Origin: Podospora bellae-mahoneyi
Lineage: Eukaryota > Ascomycota > Sordariomycetes > Sordariales > Podosporaceae
Direction of reading: 5' to 3'
Length of the DNA: 64,000 nt
Assembly: GCF_035222275.1 (NCBI RefSeq)
Contig: NC_085885.1
Location: 620,001-684,000 of the forward strand
The notes beneath the pieces were generated by a model. The model was not told where the DNA came from, made no database searches, and worked only from the letters and a program-made list of their open reading frames with translations. This document shows, in pieces, positions 32,778 through 45,700 of the stretch (position 1 is the first letter of the stretch; each line of letters opens with the position of its first letter). A program made the position numbers and the translations under genes.

Positions 32778-35700
32778 ATTTGCCTTCACCGGCGCGTAGG
32801 AAGAGGGGATTGGCAGCAACGGGTAAAGGGAAGAAGCGAAGAGGACCAAAGGGGTTGAAGACCAAATAGACCTCTCTCGCCCTGAAGCAGAGGAATGAGG
32901 GCTGCTGGATAGATATACAGGAACAAGAGCGAGGATGTTCAGCAAAGACGGGTGGGACCCCTTGGACAACCGATGGACAACCCATCTGTCAAAGTAGGAA
33001 TAGCTTGACCAATATAAGGGGCAAGGGAAAGGAGACTCGCGTGTGGTACATTCCTGTGCGACTCCCAAATGGCCAAGAGGAAAATGTCGTAGATCTCCTG
33101 CTCGCCATCAGAGTACCTGAGAAATGTACCTTGAGGGACTCGCCCGTCCGTGCGGAGAAATGTCCCACTGCCCATGAGGGATGGAGTGATCGCCAACAGC
33201 GTCTGCACAGCGAGACAAGATGGCCGACAAGTGGCCTTGCTGCAAGAGATAAGCTAGATTTCTGAAGCCAAACAGGGTGGTATAATCCAGGGCGACCAAA
33301 GAGGAATAGTTGGGGGGAGCGGTTAGCGTACATACATACAGCTTTGCAGCTACTGGCCGGTTACCTAGAACACCTGATAACTCTGTGAAGCTACAAAAAC
33401 ATCTTGGCCTGCAACTCAAGCATCGGGAAAAACCAATGTGGTAGGGAGATCAGGGGAGATCTTGGGCGAGGGTTTGCATAGGTAGGTGGGCAGGCAATTA
33501 GGGTCGGGGTCCCAGGCTCCTGGCCTTCGCCGGGCTGGAATGGCGATAGCACACGGGCAGGAATGGTGGGCTTCCCTCATCAAGAGGCCGAGCACAGGTG
33601 AGACAATCGAGTATCGAGGTGTGTGGACGATCAACAGTCGTTGCCGCAGGGCCCTCCACTTCCATGAGAATTGGGAGGCAACGTGCGTCCTTCTGTGGTC
33701 TGCGGAGGTTTGACACTGCGGAGAGTGAAGATCGAAAGGGTCGATGAACAGGTAAATTGTTCCTAGACCTTTGTTCGGTAGGGCGAGGTTGAGTACCCCC
33801 TGTCCCGGATTAGCTGAGATGCAAACATCAACTTATCGGCAAGGTAAGGTAAATACTAGGTAAGCAAGAAGCAAACTTGGGTCCGGGTCGAAAGAGACGA
33901 AGAAGAAAATAAGTCAGGTAGGCTGGACAACCCAATCGGATTGGGTAACATGAGGAGCCGGCATTCCCTACAGGTGACAGAGCATAGTCGTAGTGGTTGG
34001 CAAGTCTCGGCGGGACCCAACGATCTAGGAACCAAGGTAGCCTTCTTCCCCCCATCCCTCCCCCCGCGCCCCCCCCCAAAAAAAAGGATACCCTCCAACA
34101 AGTTCGAGCTCCCACGATGCCGGGGATGGTGCTGGGGAAGTTGAGAGTGCAGCCCTGACGCGAGCCAATGACAACGGCGGATCTGGGCTTGGGCAAGCCA
34201 CACAACAAGGACGGCAAGGGTCAGCGTGCCAGGGCCTTGTGAGGCTTCAAAGTGGCATAGCGTGGGTGGTTGTGTGGGGCATCTCAGACCCTGAATTTAT
34301 CCCTCAGATAAACTCTATATTGACACTGTCCATGATGTGCTGCCATCCGCTTTGATCGTGCTTGCCAAGGGCGAAAGGGCACTTCTCCGACCGGGCTGAA
34401 TAAGCAGAATGGAAAGTAAAGCGCCTCTTTCTGTCCTATCTAGCCCATGACCTCCATGCGAGCAAACATTTGGTCTTTTTCAAGCCTCATGCTCACAAAC
34501 AGCCGTCACACGGCGTCAACGACAACCGCCTCTCTCCTGACCCACTCACCCACCCACCTGGTCGACCGGTCTTCTCGTCGTCGAACGGAACGATTCCATT
34601 GTCTGATCCTGTCTCGCCCTCATCAACTCTTCTGAGACTTCTCACCGCAGCCCATCCTCCCATTGCTTCTCCCTGTGGCCCAGCTGTACCCTGACTAAGG
34701 CATGACAGGCACGCCCACCGATCTCTCTGCATTGTGACCTCTGATCGTATCTGTAACGCGTGTACATATGATGAAGAAGAAGCAATCCGTCCTGGTCGTC
34801 CTCGCCCAGCTGCAACACCTCCCCAACACACACACATCAGATTGATACGAAGATTCCCGAAGTTTCTGATGAGGTCGAACCGTATTGGGATTGGTTCGAG
34901 GCGTTCATGTTCGAGATCTGATCAGCATTGCTAACCAAGCCCACCTACCTAGCTGAGTTTGGATGGATTAGTGTGCCCTGTCTTGCAGTAGGGTACCGGA
35001 ATTTTTGGTTGTGACGACCGTTTGCTTTGTATTTGCTGATTTGATTGCTCAGATCAACTAACAAGAAAACTGACCAGTAGTTGTGGCCGGGGAAGTACCT
35101 GGCAAGTCAATTGTTAACTCCGCAAGTGACAGCGAGCAAACAATCGAGGTTCAGCCACCCCAGCTTTCTTCCTCGTCCTCTGGCCTCTGTCTTTTTGTCT
35201 CTCTCTACCACCTGCCTATGTCTCTCCCCCAGTCTCCGTGGCTTGTTTACCCCTGACGGTCGAGGCCGGACGCTTACATATTTCATCCCTTGCGAAGAGT
35301 TTCCGCAACGGCACAGAGCTGTAGGGCGTCTCGTCTCTGCTACGAACAACCTTGCGGGTTCTCTTCACAGCCAGCAAGTGTTCGGGCCAGATTAATGAGA
35401 GTGGACATTGATCTCCCTGCAAGAGGGCTCTTGTACCTGCAGGACATCGTCGATGGAGGGAGGGTGTCAGGGGGATGTCTTTTCCCTTCCCCAAATCGTC
35501 AACACAATGGCATTGATTGCTTGGGGGGGCGTTGTAGAGCAAGTTGCACAGCCCACAGTGTCGGTGGCTTGTCTATCCGAGAGGCTGAAGGGGCCTCATT
35601 CAAGAGGCACAACGCTTGATATCACCTTGATCGCGCATGCTTCTTCCTCCAGTGAACTGCATCGACCCTCTGCCACGACCGCCATATCACAACGGTCTCT

Positions 35701-37888
35701 GGGCAAACAAGAGGGGCCATTGGTGGTTCGAGACAAGATCCGCTTCGATTCTCTTGGTAGCGCTATCAAGTCCGGTGTATATGCCCGAGATATTGTTGCT
35801 CGGCACAGTTGCCGTGTCTCATTGCGTCTCCTCTCCTGGACGGCGTGCGGGAGGTGCATACTTAGCTAAGCCAGCCGGCTGGCTTCCACTTGTGTTTTTG
35901 TTACCCCATCAGACATGAGAAGGTGTGGTTCCCTGGCTTTGATTGGACAGGTGGTCTACACCCTCAGGAACGGTGATGGACATTCACCACACCACTTGTT
36001 GTCTTTGGAGGGTGGATCAGATCAGCCCAGGGGTCTATGGGGTACTACGGCAGCTGTGGGGGAAAAAGGTAACAAACATACTACTGCAGGGGACCTGTTG
36101 TTTGGTTTGTTCTTTTCGGCGGATGGAATACCAGCCGAGAGAGTCTCATTTCTCTCTCTCTCAAAAAGAAAGAGTTCGCCGACTACTATTCTGGGAGGGT
36201 GAATCATGTAGGTCAGATGAAATGGTGAGCTAGTAGGGGGCAAGGGTGTTTATCACACACAGGGGAGAGAGGTCAGGATACAGGGTATGTCAGTCTACCT
36301 TGTTTCTGCGCATCTCATTACCCTCGTCATCACCGGTCGTCTTGCCACATGGACCACCGCAACCTGCCCTGGGGTCAGTCGGCTCTTGAAGCAATCACCA
36401 GATTCGGGGAACTTGCCGACAGGTGAAGGAGGGGTTCGTGATGTTTGTACGTGATATCGAAAACCCCTTCTTGCATCTCTTCCTTCAGAGGCCCATATCA
36501 GGGGTTGGTCTGCTGTAGGGTTGTTCGAAGCAAGGAGTGAGAGGGAGGGAGAAGACACATGTTTGACAGGAAACGAACCTGCCTACTACATGAGGAGGGG
36601 AAGACAGGGGGGGGGCATGGGTGGGGATGACTTCATGTAGTTGTAGTTGCCAACTTCTTCAGCCCATGTTACTCTACACAAGACAACCCCCTCTCGGATG
36701 CCCATGTTGTGACTATTCCTAACGGTGACAACTTTTATGTACCTAACCCCCTCTCGTGATCTCGTCACCATCCAACATCAGCGACAAACATCTCCCAGCT
36801 GACCTCCCTACAAAGTATCAGCACATGGTAGACTACCTCACTACACTGATGATTAATTCCCAAAACAATGAAACGGGCCATCACCACCGCCCGCCCGCCA
36901 CTATCACCAAAGCAGCAGCTACAGCATGTTACTCCTACCTAGATAGACAAACATCTTCTCAACCGTGACATCAAATCATACGAGAACCACTCACTCGCCG
37001 AACTTGGGGGTAGGTAGGCAGTGGTTTCATCACAGCTGAGCAAACTCTACGAGAAGAATCGATTCTAATTTCACCTCATGCCAGGCAGCCAAGCTTGGTC
37101 TTTTATTAGCCCTATTGGATTTGGTGCTCGTTTTTGTTTGCGAGCGGGAGGTAAGGGGGTGATATATGCTGAGGATGAAATAACTGGTGAATGTAAAGGA
37201 ACTTGACGGAGATAGCATGTTGTATTGTATATGGTAGAGATGATTGAAACCCTTGTAAAGATGGAAAGATGGTTGATAGTGTCTTTGAAAGATAGGTAAT
37301 AGGTCTTGGAGGATAAGTTCATCGGTTTTAAAAGATACCTGAGGTAGCGAAGAGGCCTGTTTCCTATTTTAAAAATGGCCAACCCTTAGCTGTTATTACC
37401 AGCTTACAGAGCAATCTACGTGCATAGTAATGTAAATAGTTACAGCATCATAATACGACTACAAAAGTTGCCTTTGTGAGTGTGGCGGAATAATCGAGGG
37501 CACCTATTATCCGAGAAAGATGTAACACCGAAATTTGGCTTGAGAAAAGGATAGGATAAAATAACGAAAGTTGGGGTGAAAAGGAAAACATGTGAGATTG
37601 CTTTGCTCCACCAGTTGACCTCAAAAGGTTCCGTGTCTACCTAAATAGAGTAGCAAGGTAGGAAAGCATGACAGGACTGTTGACAAGAATAGTATTTACA
37701 CCCCACGAATCTAACACATGTCGGTACCTCATCCATATATATATAGGTAGCCTTTATATACCGACGAGCGAGCCTGCGATTCACTTCTCACAGCATATCA
37801 GGCAACTGAGAGACAATTGGATTCTTTTAAAACCATGTCAATATATCCTTCAGAGACCCCCATTCTTCCTTTGCCCTTGAGCAACAAC
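32778..37888. other. Five-kilobase upstream region of the zinc-finger gene
   Basis: No gene is supported in about 5.1 kb. It should hold the zinc-finger promoter and leader (the 32778-33300 end) and the eIF2B gamma 3' end (37600-37888). A C/A tract lies at 34065-34085 and an 18-bp perfect palindrome at 35868-35885. Open frames up to 153 codons have no motifs. Long upstream regions are common for regulated fungal transcription-factor genes, which is an inference here. Confidence 0.5.
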
Positions 37889-39689
37889 CTACTCCTCATC
37901 ACTTCCGCTCCCCTCCCCACCAACACTCCCCTCCTCATCATCATCCCCCTCATCATAAGCATCATCCAGCTCCTCCTTCGTAGCCTCCAGCCCGCTCGAG
38001 CTCATAAACTTCTCCTCCTTCGCCTCCGTCTTGGCTTCCACCAGCAGATTCTCCTGCACCTCACAACCAGTCAGCGAGCACCCCTCGCCCAACTCGGCCC
38101 TCCTCCCCATGATGCACTTGGTCAACTTGCAGTTCTTCCCAACCACCACACCATCCATCAGCAGGCAACCCTGCAGCTTGGCGCCCTCGCCGATCTGGCA
38201 GTTGGCACCAATGACGGACTCCTTGATGGAAGTCTTCTCTGACACGGTCACGTTGTCGGCGACGAGAGAGTCGGACTTGGAGATGGTGGTTCTGGGCTTG
38301 ACACCTTCTGGGTAGGCGACCTTGCGGGCGTGGCAGTAGGGACTGGGTGGGTTAGTGGTGTCGTGGATCTCCTCTAGGGAAGGCAGCTTGGCCAGTTGGA
38401 GGGAGATTTGCAGTAGCAGTTGGGCCGTGTCGACACGGCGGATGATGGGTGTTGGTTTGGCTGGGGTGCCGGTAGAGGTAGGGTGGATGTAGGCGAGCAA
38501 TGGTGGTACCTCTACCGATTTGGAAGCAGACTCCATGGGGTTAGGTTCTTCCACCTTGGGGGTCTTGAAGGTGACCACCTGGTTAGGTTCCTCAGCTGGG
38601 GTGGAGTTCAGGCTGAGCTTTTGAGTGGCAGTCTCGAGACTGGTGGTGTTGGTGGTGGTGGTTTCACCACGGGGACTGTTGGTGCCGCCGTGTTGGGAAG
38701 ACGAATCTTCCACTGGTAGGGCGAGAAACTCGTCAAATCCAAGCTTGGAAGACAAGCCCTTTTGCCAGCTGGCTTTGGCCCACCAGCCGATGACATCTTC
38801 GCCAATGGTTTCGAGTCGGTCATTTTCCTTAACGAACTTCATCACCCATTGAGGGAAGATGTAAATATGGGCGTCGCGGTGGGTGGTATGCATTTTGATC
38901 TTGGGGTGCTGTTCGACGAGGTCGTGGCGGGAAGGGAAGCCCTTCTTGTCCTCCAGGGTATCCTTTAGAGTATCTGTGGGCATCGAGCATACCAGCTTGG
39001 ACAGGTGAGGGAAGAGAGAGCCGCTCGCGGGTAGCACTGAGGATGAGGGCAGTGGTACTGTCGCAATAAACTCGGTTTCCTCACCCTTGATGGGTGTCTC
39101 TGATTTTGTTTGGTAGTAGACGGACAGACCGCCGCTGTGCTTTCCCTGGGATGTGCGAGAGTCGCCCAGCACATCTCCTAAGTTGGCAGACTTGACCATC
39201 CATGCTTGCAAGAGCTTCTCTGGACCCAACTCGCATACCAGATCGCAAGGGAGGACCAAGAAGTCGGAAGTTACGAGTGACTGTAGCTCTGGAAGTCTAA
39301 GAATCTCGGCAGTGCCCGTGTTTTGATCCAAGTCCTCTGGTGCAAGGAGATCAGGGCGTGGGAGTGGCAAGCCAGTCAAGAATGGATTTGTCTTGAGCGC
39401 ACTGTCAATGGCTTCCTTGGCTGATGGGGGGCAGATGAGTGTGATGTCTGCAATACATGTTAGTTATGAAAGAACAATAAGGTGTTGAGATTGGTTGTGA
39501 GGTCTCACTTGTGATGCCAGCTCGGTAACAAAATTCAAGCGGGTACCAGACCATAGGCCGATTGGCAATGGGAAGCAGAGCCTTTGGGTTCTCATCAGGG
39601 TTTGCTGTGAACGTTGGGAATGAGCTTCCTGGGCCGCACAAGATGAGGGCCTGCAACCCAGGGGTCGCGATAGTGACTGCGTGGGGCAT
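37889..39689 (-). CDS. gcd1: eIF2B gamma subunit (Gcd1)
   Basis: Gamma subunit of eIF2B, the guanine-nucleotide exchange factor that recycles eIF2-GDP and is the target of stress-induced eIF2 phosphorylation. Exon 1 is 39689-39509, the intron 39508-39448 (61 nt, GTGAGA, branch TAACTAAC, acceptor TTGCAG) and exon 2 is 39447-37889, giving 579 residues; the junction reads CYRAGIT-NITLICPPS. The N-terminal nucleotidyltransferase-like domain shows LQALILCGPG, NPKALLPIANRPMVWYPLE and FLVLPCDLVCE. The C-terminal part has left-handed beta-helix repeats (NVTVSEKTSIKESVIGANC, IGEGAKLQGCLLMDGVVVG). It ends in a very acidic tail. A disordered insert occupies about residues 320-380. It is divergent from the Pex22-like gene. 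Confidence 0.93.
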
Positions 39690-39966
39690 GGCAGCAAGTC
39701 TCTTAGACGAGTAACTGTTTGATGAAGGTGATTGCTCAAGGAAATCTGAGGTGGGTTTGATTTTTTGTGACGGGCTGCCCTGTATGGTAAGTCTAGACCT
39801 CTGTCCAACTGGAAATCTGAATCAGTGGCTGGGTTGATGGAGCTGACGTTTCCTCTGGCTTTTGTTACTGTAAGTGAGAATCTGAGTCACCAGAAGCCAG
39901 CCGCAAAGGAAGGTTTGCCCTCAAAAGACCCCTCCATTCATGTGTGAATGCCCCTCCTTGACATAA

Positions 39967-39980
39967 CAGGGTTAGGGTTT
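39967..39980. promoter_or_regulatory. Telobox-like motif CAGGGTTAGGGTTT
   Basis: Contains a TTAGGG repeat unit plus flanks, about 280 bp upstream of the gcd1 start codon. An identical 14-mer occurs at 59761-59774 in the same orientation to its gene. Telobox sequences bind Myb-type factors such as Tbf1 in fungi; function here is inferred. Confidence 0.4.
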
Positions 39981-40249
39981 GTGGCTTCGGCATTGCATAT
40001 TGGATACGTGTAGATTGAGGAATGATATTGGGCTCTAGGCTAGAGTACTAGACAACCTCTTTGAGATCGCAGAATGCAGTCGACAATGTTAGCAGTTGTG
40101 ATTGTCCTAGTTCCTGAGGCCAGACTGATGCTTTTGTCAAACTTGGGCTGTTGAAAAGTGACGTATTCTGACAAGAACACGGACCACACCGTGTTTCTTG
40201 GCGTCAGCTTCAGCTCTCCTTTGTTATTTCTCTCCGGGCCAACCACCTG

Positions 40250-40255
40250 CCTCGG
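40250..40255. promoter_or_regulatory. CCTCGG hexamer (FarA/FarB-type core)
   Basis: The core bound by fatty-acid-responsive zinc-cluster factors in Aspergillus, about 300 bp upstream of the Pex22-like start. A hexamer this short is frequent by chance. Confidence 0.25.
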
Positions 40256-40555
40256 TTTGGTCTATCCGAAAATTGGAGCTCGGCTTTGGTGTGCAACAAG
40301 AGGAAGCTGGGGCCGCAACCGCGCTGGGGGCGCCGGCATCAACAAACCGTGCCATCCCTCCCCAGCCTTCTCATTGACCGCGCCATCTCCACATGTCCAT
40401 GTCCATGTCCACATGCTACCACCTGCTTAGACTATAGTGTCCCTCCCCATCACCAGCCACATAGTTTTCAACATCTCTTGACGACCTCCCCGAGTAAACC
40501 GACGAGAGCAAGCCGCAACCCGCCCGGAACGAGATGATCGATCGTAACATCACCA

Positions 40556-41899
40556 ATGTCGCCGCCCTATGAGTCGTCCCGCCGCCGCGGCGTCTGGAAC
40601 CATTGGGTCCCGCTCGCCGTGACCGTCACGGTTGCGACAGTGGGCGTTGTCGCCTGGGTTTGGAGCCAGCGGAAGGAGGAAGATCAGGAGGAAACAGAGA
40701 CCGGTTCCGCCTACCAGGATCTCGACTACGATGAAGGCGAATATGGTGACAACCCCGCCTACGGCGCGTCCCGGGATGGTGCTGCTGGCGGGACCCAGAC
40801 TCGCTCGGGCGGTCCTGGTGTCGCTGCTGCAGCCTCGCAGGTGGAATCGTCCACCCTGGGCTGGGCTGCATTGCGCCGGACGCCGAGTCCTTCACAATTC
40901 TTCGATACCGCGAGGAGGACTGTTACTGGAGGGCTGAGTGCGGCTGGCGCAGCTGTTGGAAGTGCTTTGGCTGCCATCAGGGAAGAGGACAAGACCGCAT
41001 ATGCAGACCACGAGACCTGGTCCGAGGAGATCGAGGCCAAAAAGGAAAGGGTTGTCCCATCAACCTCACAGGCCAAGGATACCCACAAGCGCCGTAAGAA
41101 GGTTGCCATTGTTATCTCGGCTGATAATCATATCGACGATGTGGATGCGGATGGGTATCACGAACATGCTGTGCGTGCCCCCCTTTCGGTGCACCCTTAA
41201 GCTCCCGAGAGAATATCCATGCTAATCTGCAATAGTCTATTTTGTCTCACATTCCTCGGTCAATTGACACCTCCAAGCACAAGCTCTATGTTCTCATCTA
41301 TGCCCCCAATCTCAAGGAGACCACACGCGAATCGCCTAGCAACCGTCCCCCGCCTTCTTTGAGCTCGTCTTTCTCCAACATCGACCCCGCTCAAGCCCAG
41401 ACTCCCGGCGATGAGGCCAAGAGCCCTGCGTACGTTTCAACTATCCGGTGGAGAATTCCACGGGTTCTGTAACTAACTTGCGTATAGAATTGGCCCATCC
41501 ACATCTGATCCGGCCTACAACGCTATTTATGCCCAGGCTCAAGCGCTTGTTGAAAAAGACAGCATGATTCTGACCTTTACCACCCTTAATGGCCACTCGC
41601 ACATTTTGCGCCACATTCAGCCCGAGATCATCTACCTCCAGGAGTCTCTCGGCGGCGAGAATGGCAGCATTGTCACCAACCTTCAGACCTGGCTCCGTCA
41701 TGACATTATTCTGGTAGTGGGAGCGGAAAGCGGCCACGGAGGTCTTGCTGATAGCGAGTCAGAGGCGGAGAAGCCCGAAAAAGCGGAAGAGATCTGGTGG
41801 CATCGGGAAGACCGGGTGGGCAGAGGACGCGGTGTCATCGTGGTCGATGCCCAAAAGGTGCAAGACGACTGGGCTCGCAGAGTGCTGGGTAAGGAGTAA
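40556..41899 (+). CDS. Pex22-like peroxisomal membrane protein
   Basis: Resembles the Pex22-like peroxin family: membrane anchors that tether and activate the ubiquitin-conjugating enzyme Pex4 at the peroxisome for Pex5 recycling. Exons are 40556-41170, 41236-41429 and 41488-41899. Introns are 41171-41235 (GTGCGT, branch GCTAATC, AATAG) and 41430-41487 (GTACGT, branch ACTAAC, TATAG). The result is 406 residues. A basic N-terminus (SSRRRGVWNHW) precedes one membrane segment (about 16-37, VPLAVTVTVATVGVVAWVW) and an acidic linker. The C-terminal Rossmann-like domain begins RRKKVAIVISADN and continues LYVLIYAPNL, TLNGHSHILRHIQPEIIYLQ and WLRHDIILVVGAE. It ends in a charged region with GVIVVDAQKVQDDW. 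Identification rests on topology plus the family's domain pattern; sequence divergence in this family is high. Confidence 0.82.
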
Positions 41900-42732
41900 A
41901 AACAGGCCCGAGTGATGGACATGACTGCTCTGAGTTGATGATGATGGATTGGATTTTTTGATTTCTTGTAGACATGTTGCGTGAGCAAGCGTGTCATATA
42001 TACCTCTGTAAGCACGATTTACATAAGATGCTGGTGTCACAGCCTATCTAGTAGTAGTAGTAGTAGTAGTGCTAGTATCTATAAAACAAAAGATGGAAGG
42101 ATACTGCATTTTGCTGGGGTCACGTGATGCGGCTCAGTGCCAAGCAGCGTTGAAGCCACCACCCGTCCAAACAGGGATTGATTCGCCAAAGAAAACACCC
42201 CACAAAGAGACAGGCCATCGTGCACTGATCGACCCCAGGCGCATCCGCCAGAACGACGAACATCAAGTTTCGGCATCGCAAGAATATCAGTACATGCAGT
42301 CGGCCGCCGAGTCGCTGGAAGAACCGGTATCACGACGCATTGTCGACGTCGAAAACTCTACTGCAAACCGTGTCAAACGACCGCCATTGACGCCCGCCCC
42401 AACAGCGAAAAACACTGGACCTGACCTGGAACTCATTCCAGAGCCGAATCACGCTCCGCTGGCCGCGACCTGACCCTGGACCGGGGCGCATCATCATCGT
42501 CCACCACCACCGCCCACTTCCAACCCCATCGGCCATCGCTATCGCGCCCGCCCCATCGATTCAAGCATCAGTCTCAATTGCTCCCATCGACACTCGACCG
42601 TCCTCGGCGCTCTAACATATTTTTTTCTCTCTCGCCAGCCCTCCCGATGCGATTCGAGCAGGGGAGTAACCTCTAAGCGACGGGCCTCCCTCCCTCACGC
42701 CGCTGCCTGCGGGCAGCAGCTCACCCATCCAA
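41900..42732. other. Promoter and leader of the Spt20 gene
   Basis: About 830 bp with a (TAG)n run at 42050-42070. An open frame spans 42069-42473 but begins at GTG, has no motif, and lies where the Spt20 leader is expected. Confidence 0.5.
42050..42070. repeat. (TAG)n microsatellite
   Basis: Seven TAG triplets between the Pex22-like and Spt20 genes. Confidence 0.93.
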
Positions 42733-45700
42733 ATGGCGCCCACTGTCGCCGCTGCTTCGGCAGTGTCGGTCGCGACCAAGGCGAAACGCCCCATACCTCC
42801 GGGCATACAAACAAGCGGCGCCGTGATCACGTCACGCTCCTCGCCGTCACCATCCATATCAGCCAAGCGAGCCCCCTCGGCCGTCCGCCAACCCTCGATT
42901 CCCCCAACCGCTAACGGCACCACCCCATCATCAGCCCGACCCCCAAACCGGGCACGGCGAGAAGCCTCAGCACAAATACTGGGTAGGGGCCAGAGGAGTG
43001 CAGGCCTTAGATCGGCCAGCCTCGTCCCGGACTCTGCGATATCCCCTACCCTGACGGAACCACCACCATACGGTATGCATAGCGCGCTGCATGCGCTCGT
43101 TGATGTTGCCGTATATGCTAACTCGAACTGCAGTGGTAACTGATGAGTACATTTTGAAAAAATACGCCGGGAACCCGCCCTCCCTCATCGTGCATCTATT
43201 TCAAACGCATTGGCGATTTGATCAACAAGAGGGCATGTTTCCATACAAATCGCCCATGAAGATCTTCCTCGACCACGTTCGGGAACGCACTGTCCCCAAC
43301 GAGCTGCTGGGCTACCTGACCGAGGCGGGGGTTCCTTTCTATGAAGGATGCTTAATTGTGCAGGTACATGATCACAAGACAGCCACCCAGCAGGTCAAAG
43401 ACGTTGCTCGGCCGACCTCTGCTCCCTCGAACTCCAAGTCGATGCCGACGCCCTTCTCGATTCACAACTACAACCAGTGTCTCACGCCATCCTCGTATGT
43501 CCCTTACCCAGAAGAGAACCTCAAGGCGAGCGGGGCGGCTGTGCCGGCCAGCGACTCGGACAGCAAACGAAAAACGGCCGAGGAAAAAGATAAGGAAAAC
43601 ATGCCGGCCCCGAGCGCGCCCATAGATCAGAAGAGTAAAGGACCAGTAAAGCCCAAGATCATCACGGTTGTGCTGCACCCAACACAGCATAGTTTGCATA
43701 CAGATCTTATGATTAAGGCCAGCACCCCCCGAGGAGCTTCAGAGTCACGCGCTGATGGAGCTGTTCCTCCGACACCTCACGGAGCTGTGCCTCATACCCC
43801 TATGGCTGGTAGCATGCCCCCTCCGGCCAAGAAACAGAAACGAGAGAAAATGGAACTGGACTCGAGCAACATCTACGTTGCCGAATCGCAGATTCTCTTG
43901 GCAACAACGGCGCCCTTGGACCTCGAGCCTACAAAGAATGCCGAGGAAACAATAGCCAAGCTCGAGCAGCTCGCGCACCCCGACCACTCGCACAAACCAC
44001 CAGAGCCCAAGACTCGCAAAAGAACCGTGGCGGAGATGGCGGCCGACGAAGCAGCAGCGGCTCAGCAAGAGCGCTACATGCTCATTCTCGATGAGCGTGC
44101 GTCTTCCAAACTGGGTGGTGCTCAAACGGGGGGCAGCGGTGCAGATGGGGATGGCCAAGCGGCAGCTTCCACGTGGGAGCCTAGATTTGAACGCTTCAAG
44201 GTCATTGAGAACATCCAGAAGGAACATGCGGCCAAGAAGGAGGCAGAAAAGCTCAAGCAGGCCGAAAACGAACGCAAGCTCCAGCTGGCTAAGCAGCAGC
44301 AGGAGCAACAAGCTGCTGTTTTGCACGCTCAACAAGCGCAGCAAGCCCAACAGGCGCAACAAGCCGAGGAGAGGAGAAGAAAAGAGCAGGCGGCAATGCT
44401 GCAAAAACAAGAGGCACAGAGGCGAATGCAACAAGCCCAAGCCCAAGCCCAGGCTCAACAAGCGGCTCAAGCAGCTCAGCAGCTGGCTCAGGCTCAGCAG
44501 CAGGCTCAACAACAGGCTCAACAACAGGCTCAACAACAAGCCAGGGCTCAGCAAGCCCAGGCTCTGGCTCAGCAGCAAGCTCAACAAGCCCAGGCGCAGC
44601 AGGCGGCTCAACAACAGGCGCAGCAGAACCAGGGAATGCAAAATATGGGCACTCCCAATGCTCAGCACAGTCCGATGGCCGGCGGCATGGGCAACGGCAT
44701 GCCCGTCAGCATGGCACCCCAGGCCCAGGCGCGTTTTGCCCAAGTCTCACAGCCACAAGCCTCGTCCCCTATCATCCGCCAGAATACTCCCCAAGCGGCA
44801 TCGTCGCCCATGGTTCAAGGTGTTCCCATGCAGCATTCCAACTCCAGCATGGGCCAAGCTGCAAGCCCACCCCGACCTTCATCTGTGGTGCAAAACCACC
44901 CAATGGCTGCTCCCATGGCTCCCAGCATGTCGGCACGTGGAAGCCAGCAGAGCCATGCTGCTGGTACCCCTAGGATGCATTCTGCAACTCCCAATATGGC
45001 CCAAGCAACACCAATGACGCGACCCATGGCGGTGCCGACGCCAAGGATGTCCCAAGCAAGCCCACCACCCGGTGTCTTGACTCCTCAGGCCATGGGACAA
45101 GCGATGTTGATGAACGCCCAAGGCATGGCGGGTATGCCAAATGTCAACATCCAGTCCACAGCTCAGCAGATTGCGGCTCAGCAGCGAATGATGCAACAGC
45201 GGCAGCAAATGGGGATGCAAAGCGGGGGTGCCGTGCCTTTGAATCAAATGCAGTTCCAGCAACAACAGGCGATGCTACAGCGGCAGCTTATGCTTCAGCA
45301 ACAGCAGCAGCGTGGGCAAATGATGACACAGGGCAACCAGGCTCTCGCAGCCAACTATGCGCAGCAGTTGAACAACATGCAGCAACAAGCAGGAATGCAG
45401 ATGACACCCCAACAGCGCCAGATGCTCATGGCTCAGTCAATGGCGGCAGCCCAACAACAGAACCCTAACATGATGGCGATGAACGGCATGACGCCACAGC
45501 AGGTGGCTCAAATGCAACAAATTCAGTTACAGCAACAGATCCAGCAGCAACAACAATTGCAGGCCCAGCAGAGGGCCCAGCAACAGCAACAGCAGCAGCA
45601 GCAGCAGCAGCCAACGCCCCAGCAGATGCAAATGCACGCTCTGCTTCAGCAACCCCAGGTTCAGAGCCAGATTACCAACCACTCGAACGCTCTATTTACC

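Larger units (their letters stand above)
39690..40555. promoter_or_regulatory. Shared divergent promoter, gcd1 / Pex22-like
   Basis: The 866 bp between the two start codons. It contains a telomere-repeat-like 14-mer at 39967-39980 (nearer gcd1) and a CCTCGG hexamer at 40250-40255 (nearer the peroxin). Confidence 0.55.

Noticed and set aside
42069-42473. A 134-codon open frame before spt20
   Set aside because: It begins with GTG, has no motif, and lies in the expected leader. An upstream ORF effect is possible but unsupported.
43745-44743. A 332-codon minus-strand open frame, leucine-rich
   Set aside because: It is the antisense of the spt20 Gln/Ala repeats; CAG/CAA read backwards gives leucine-rich frames.
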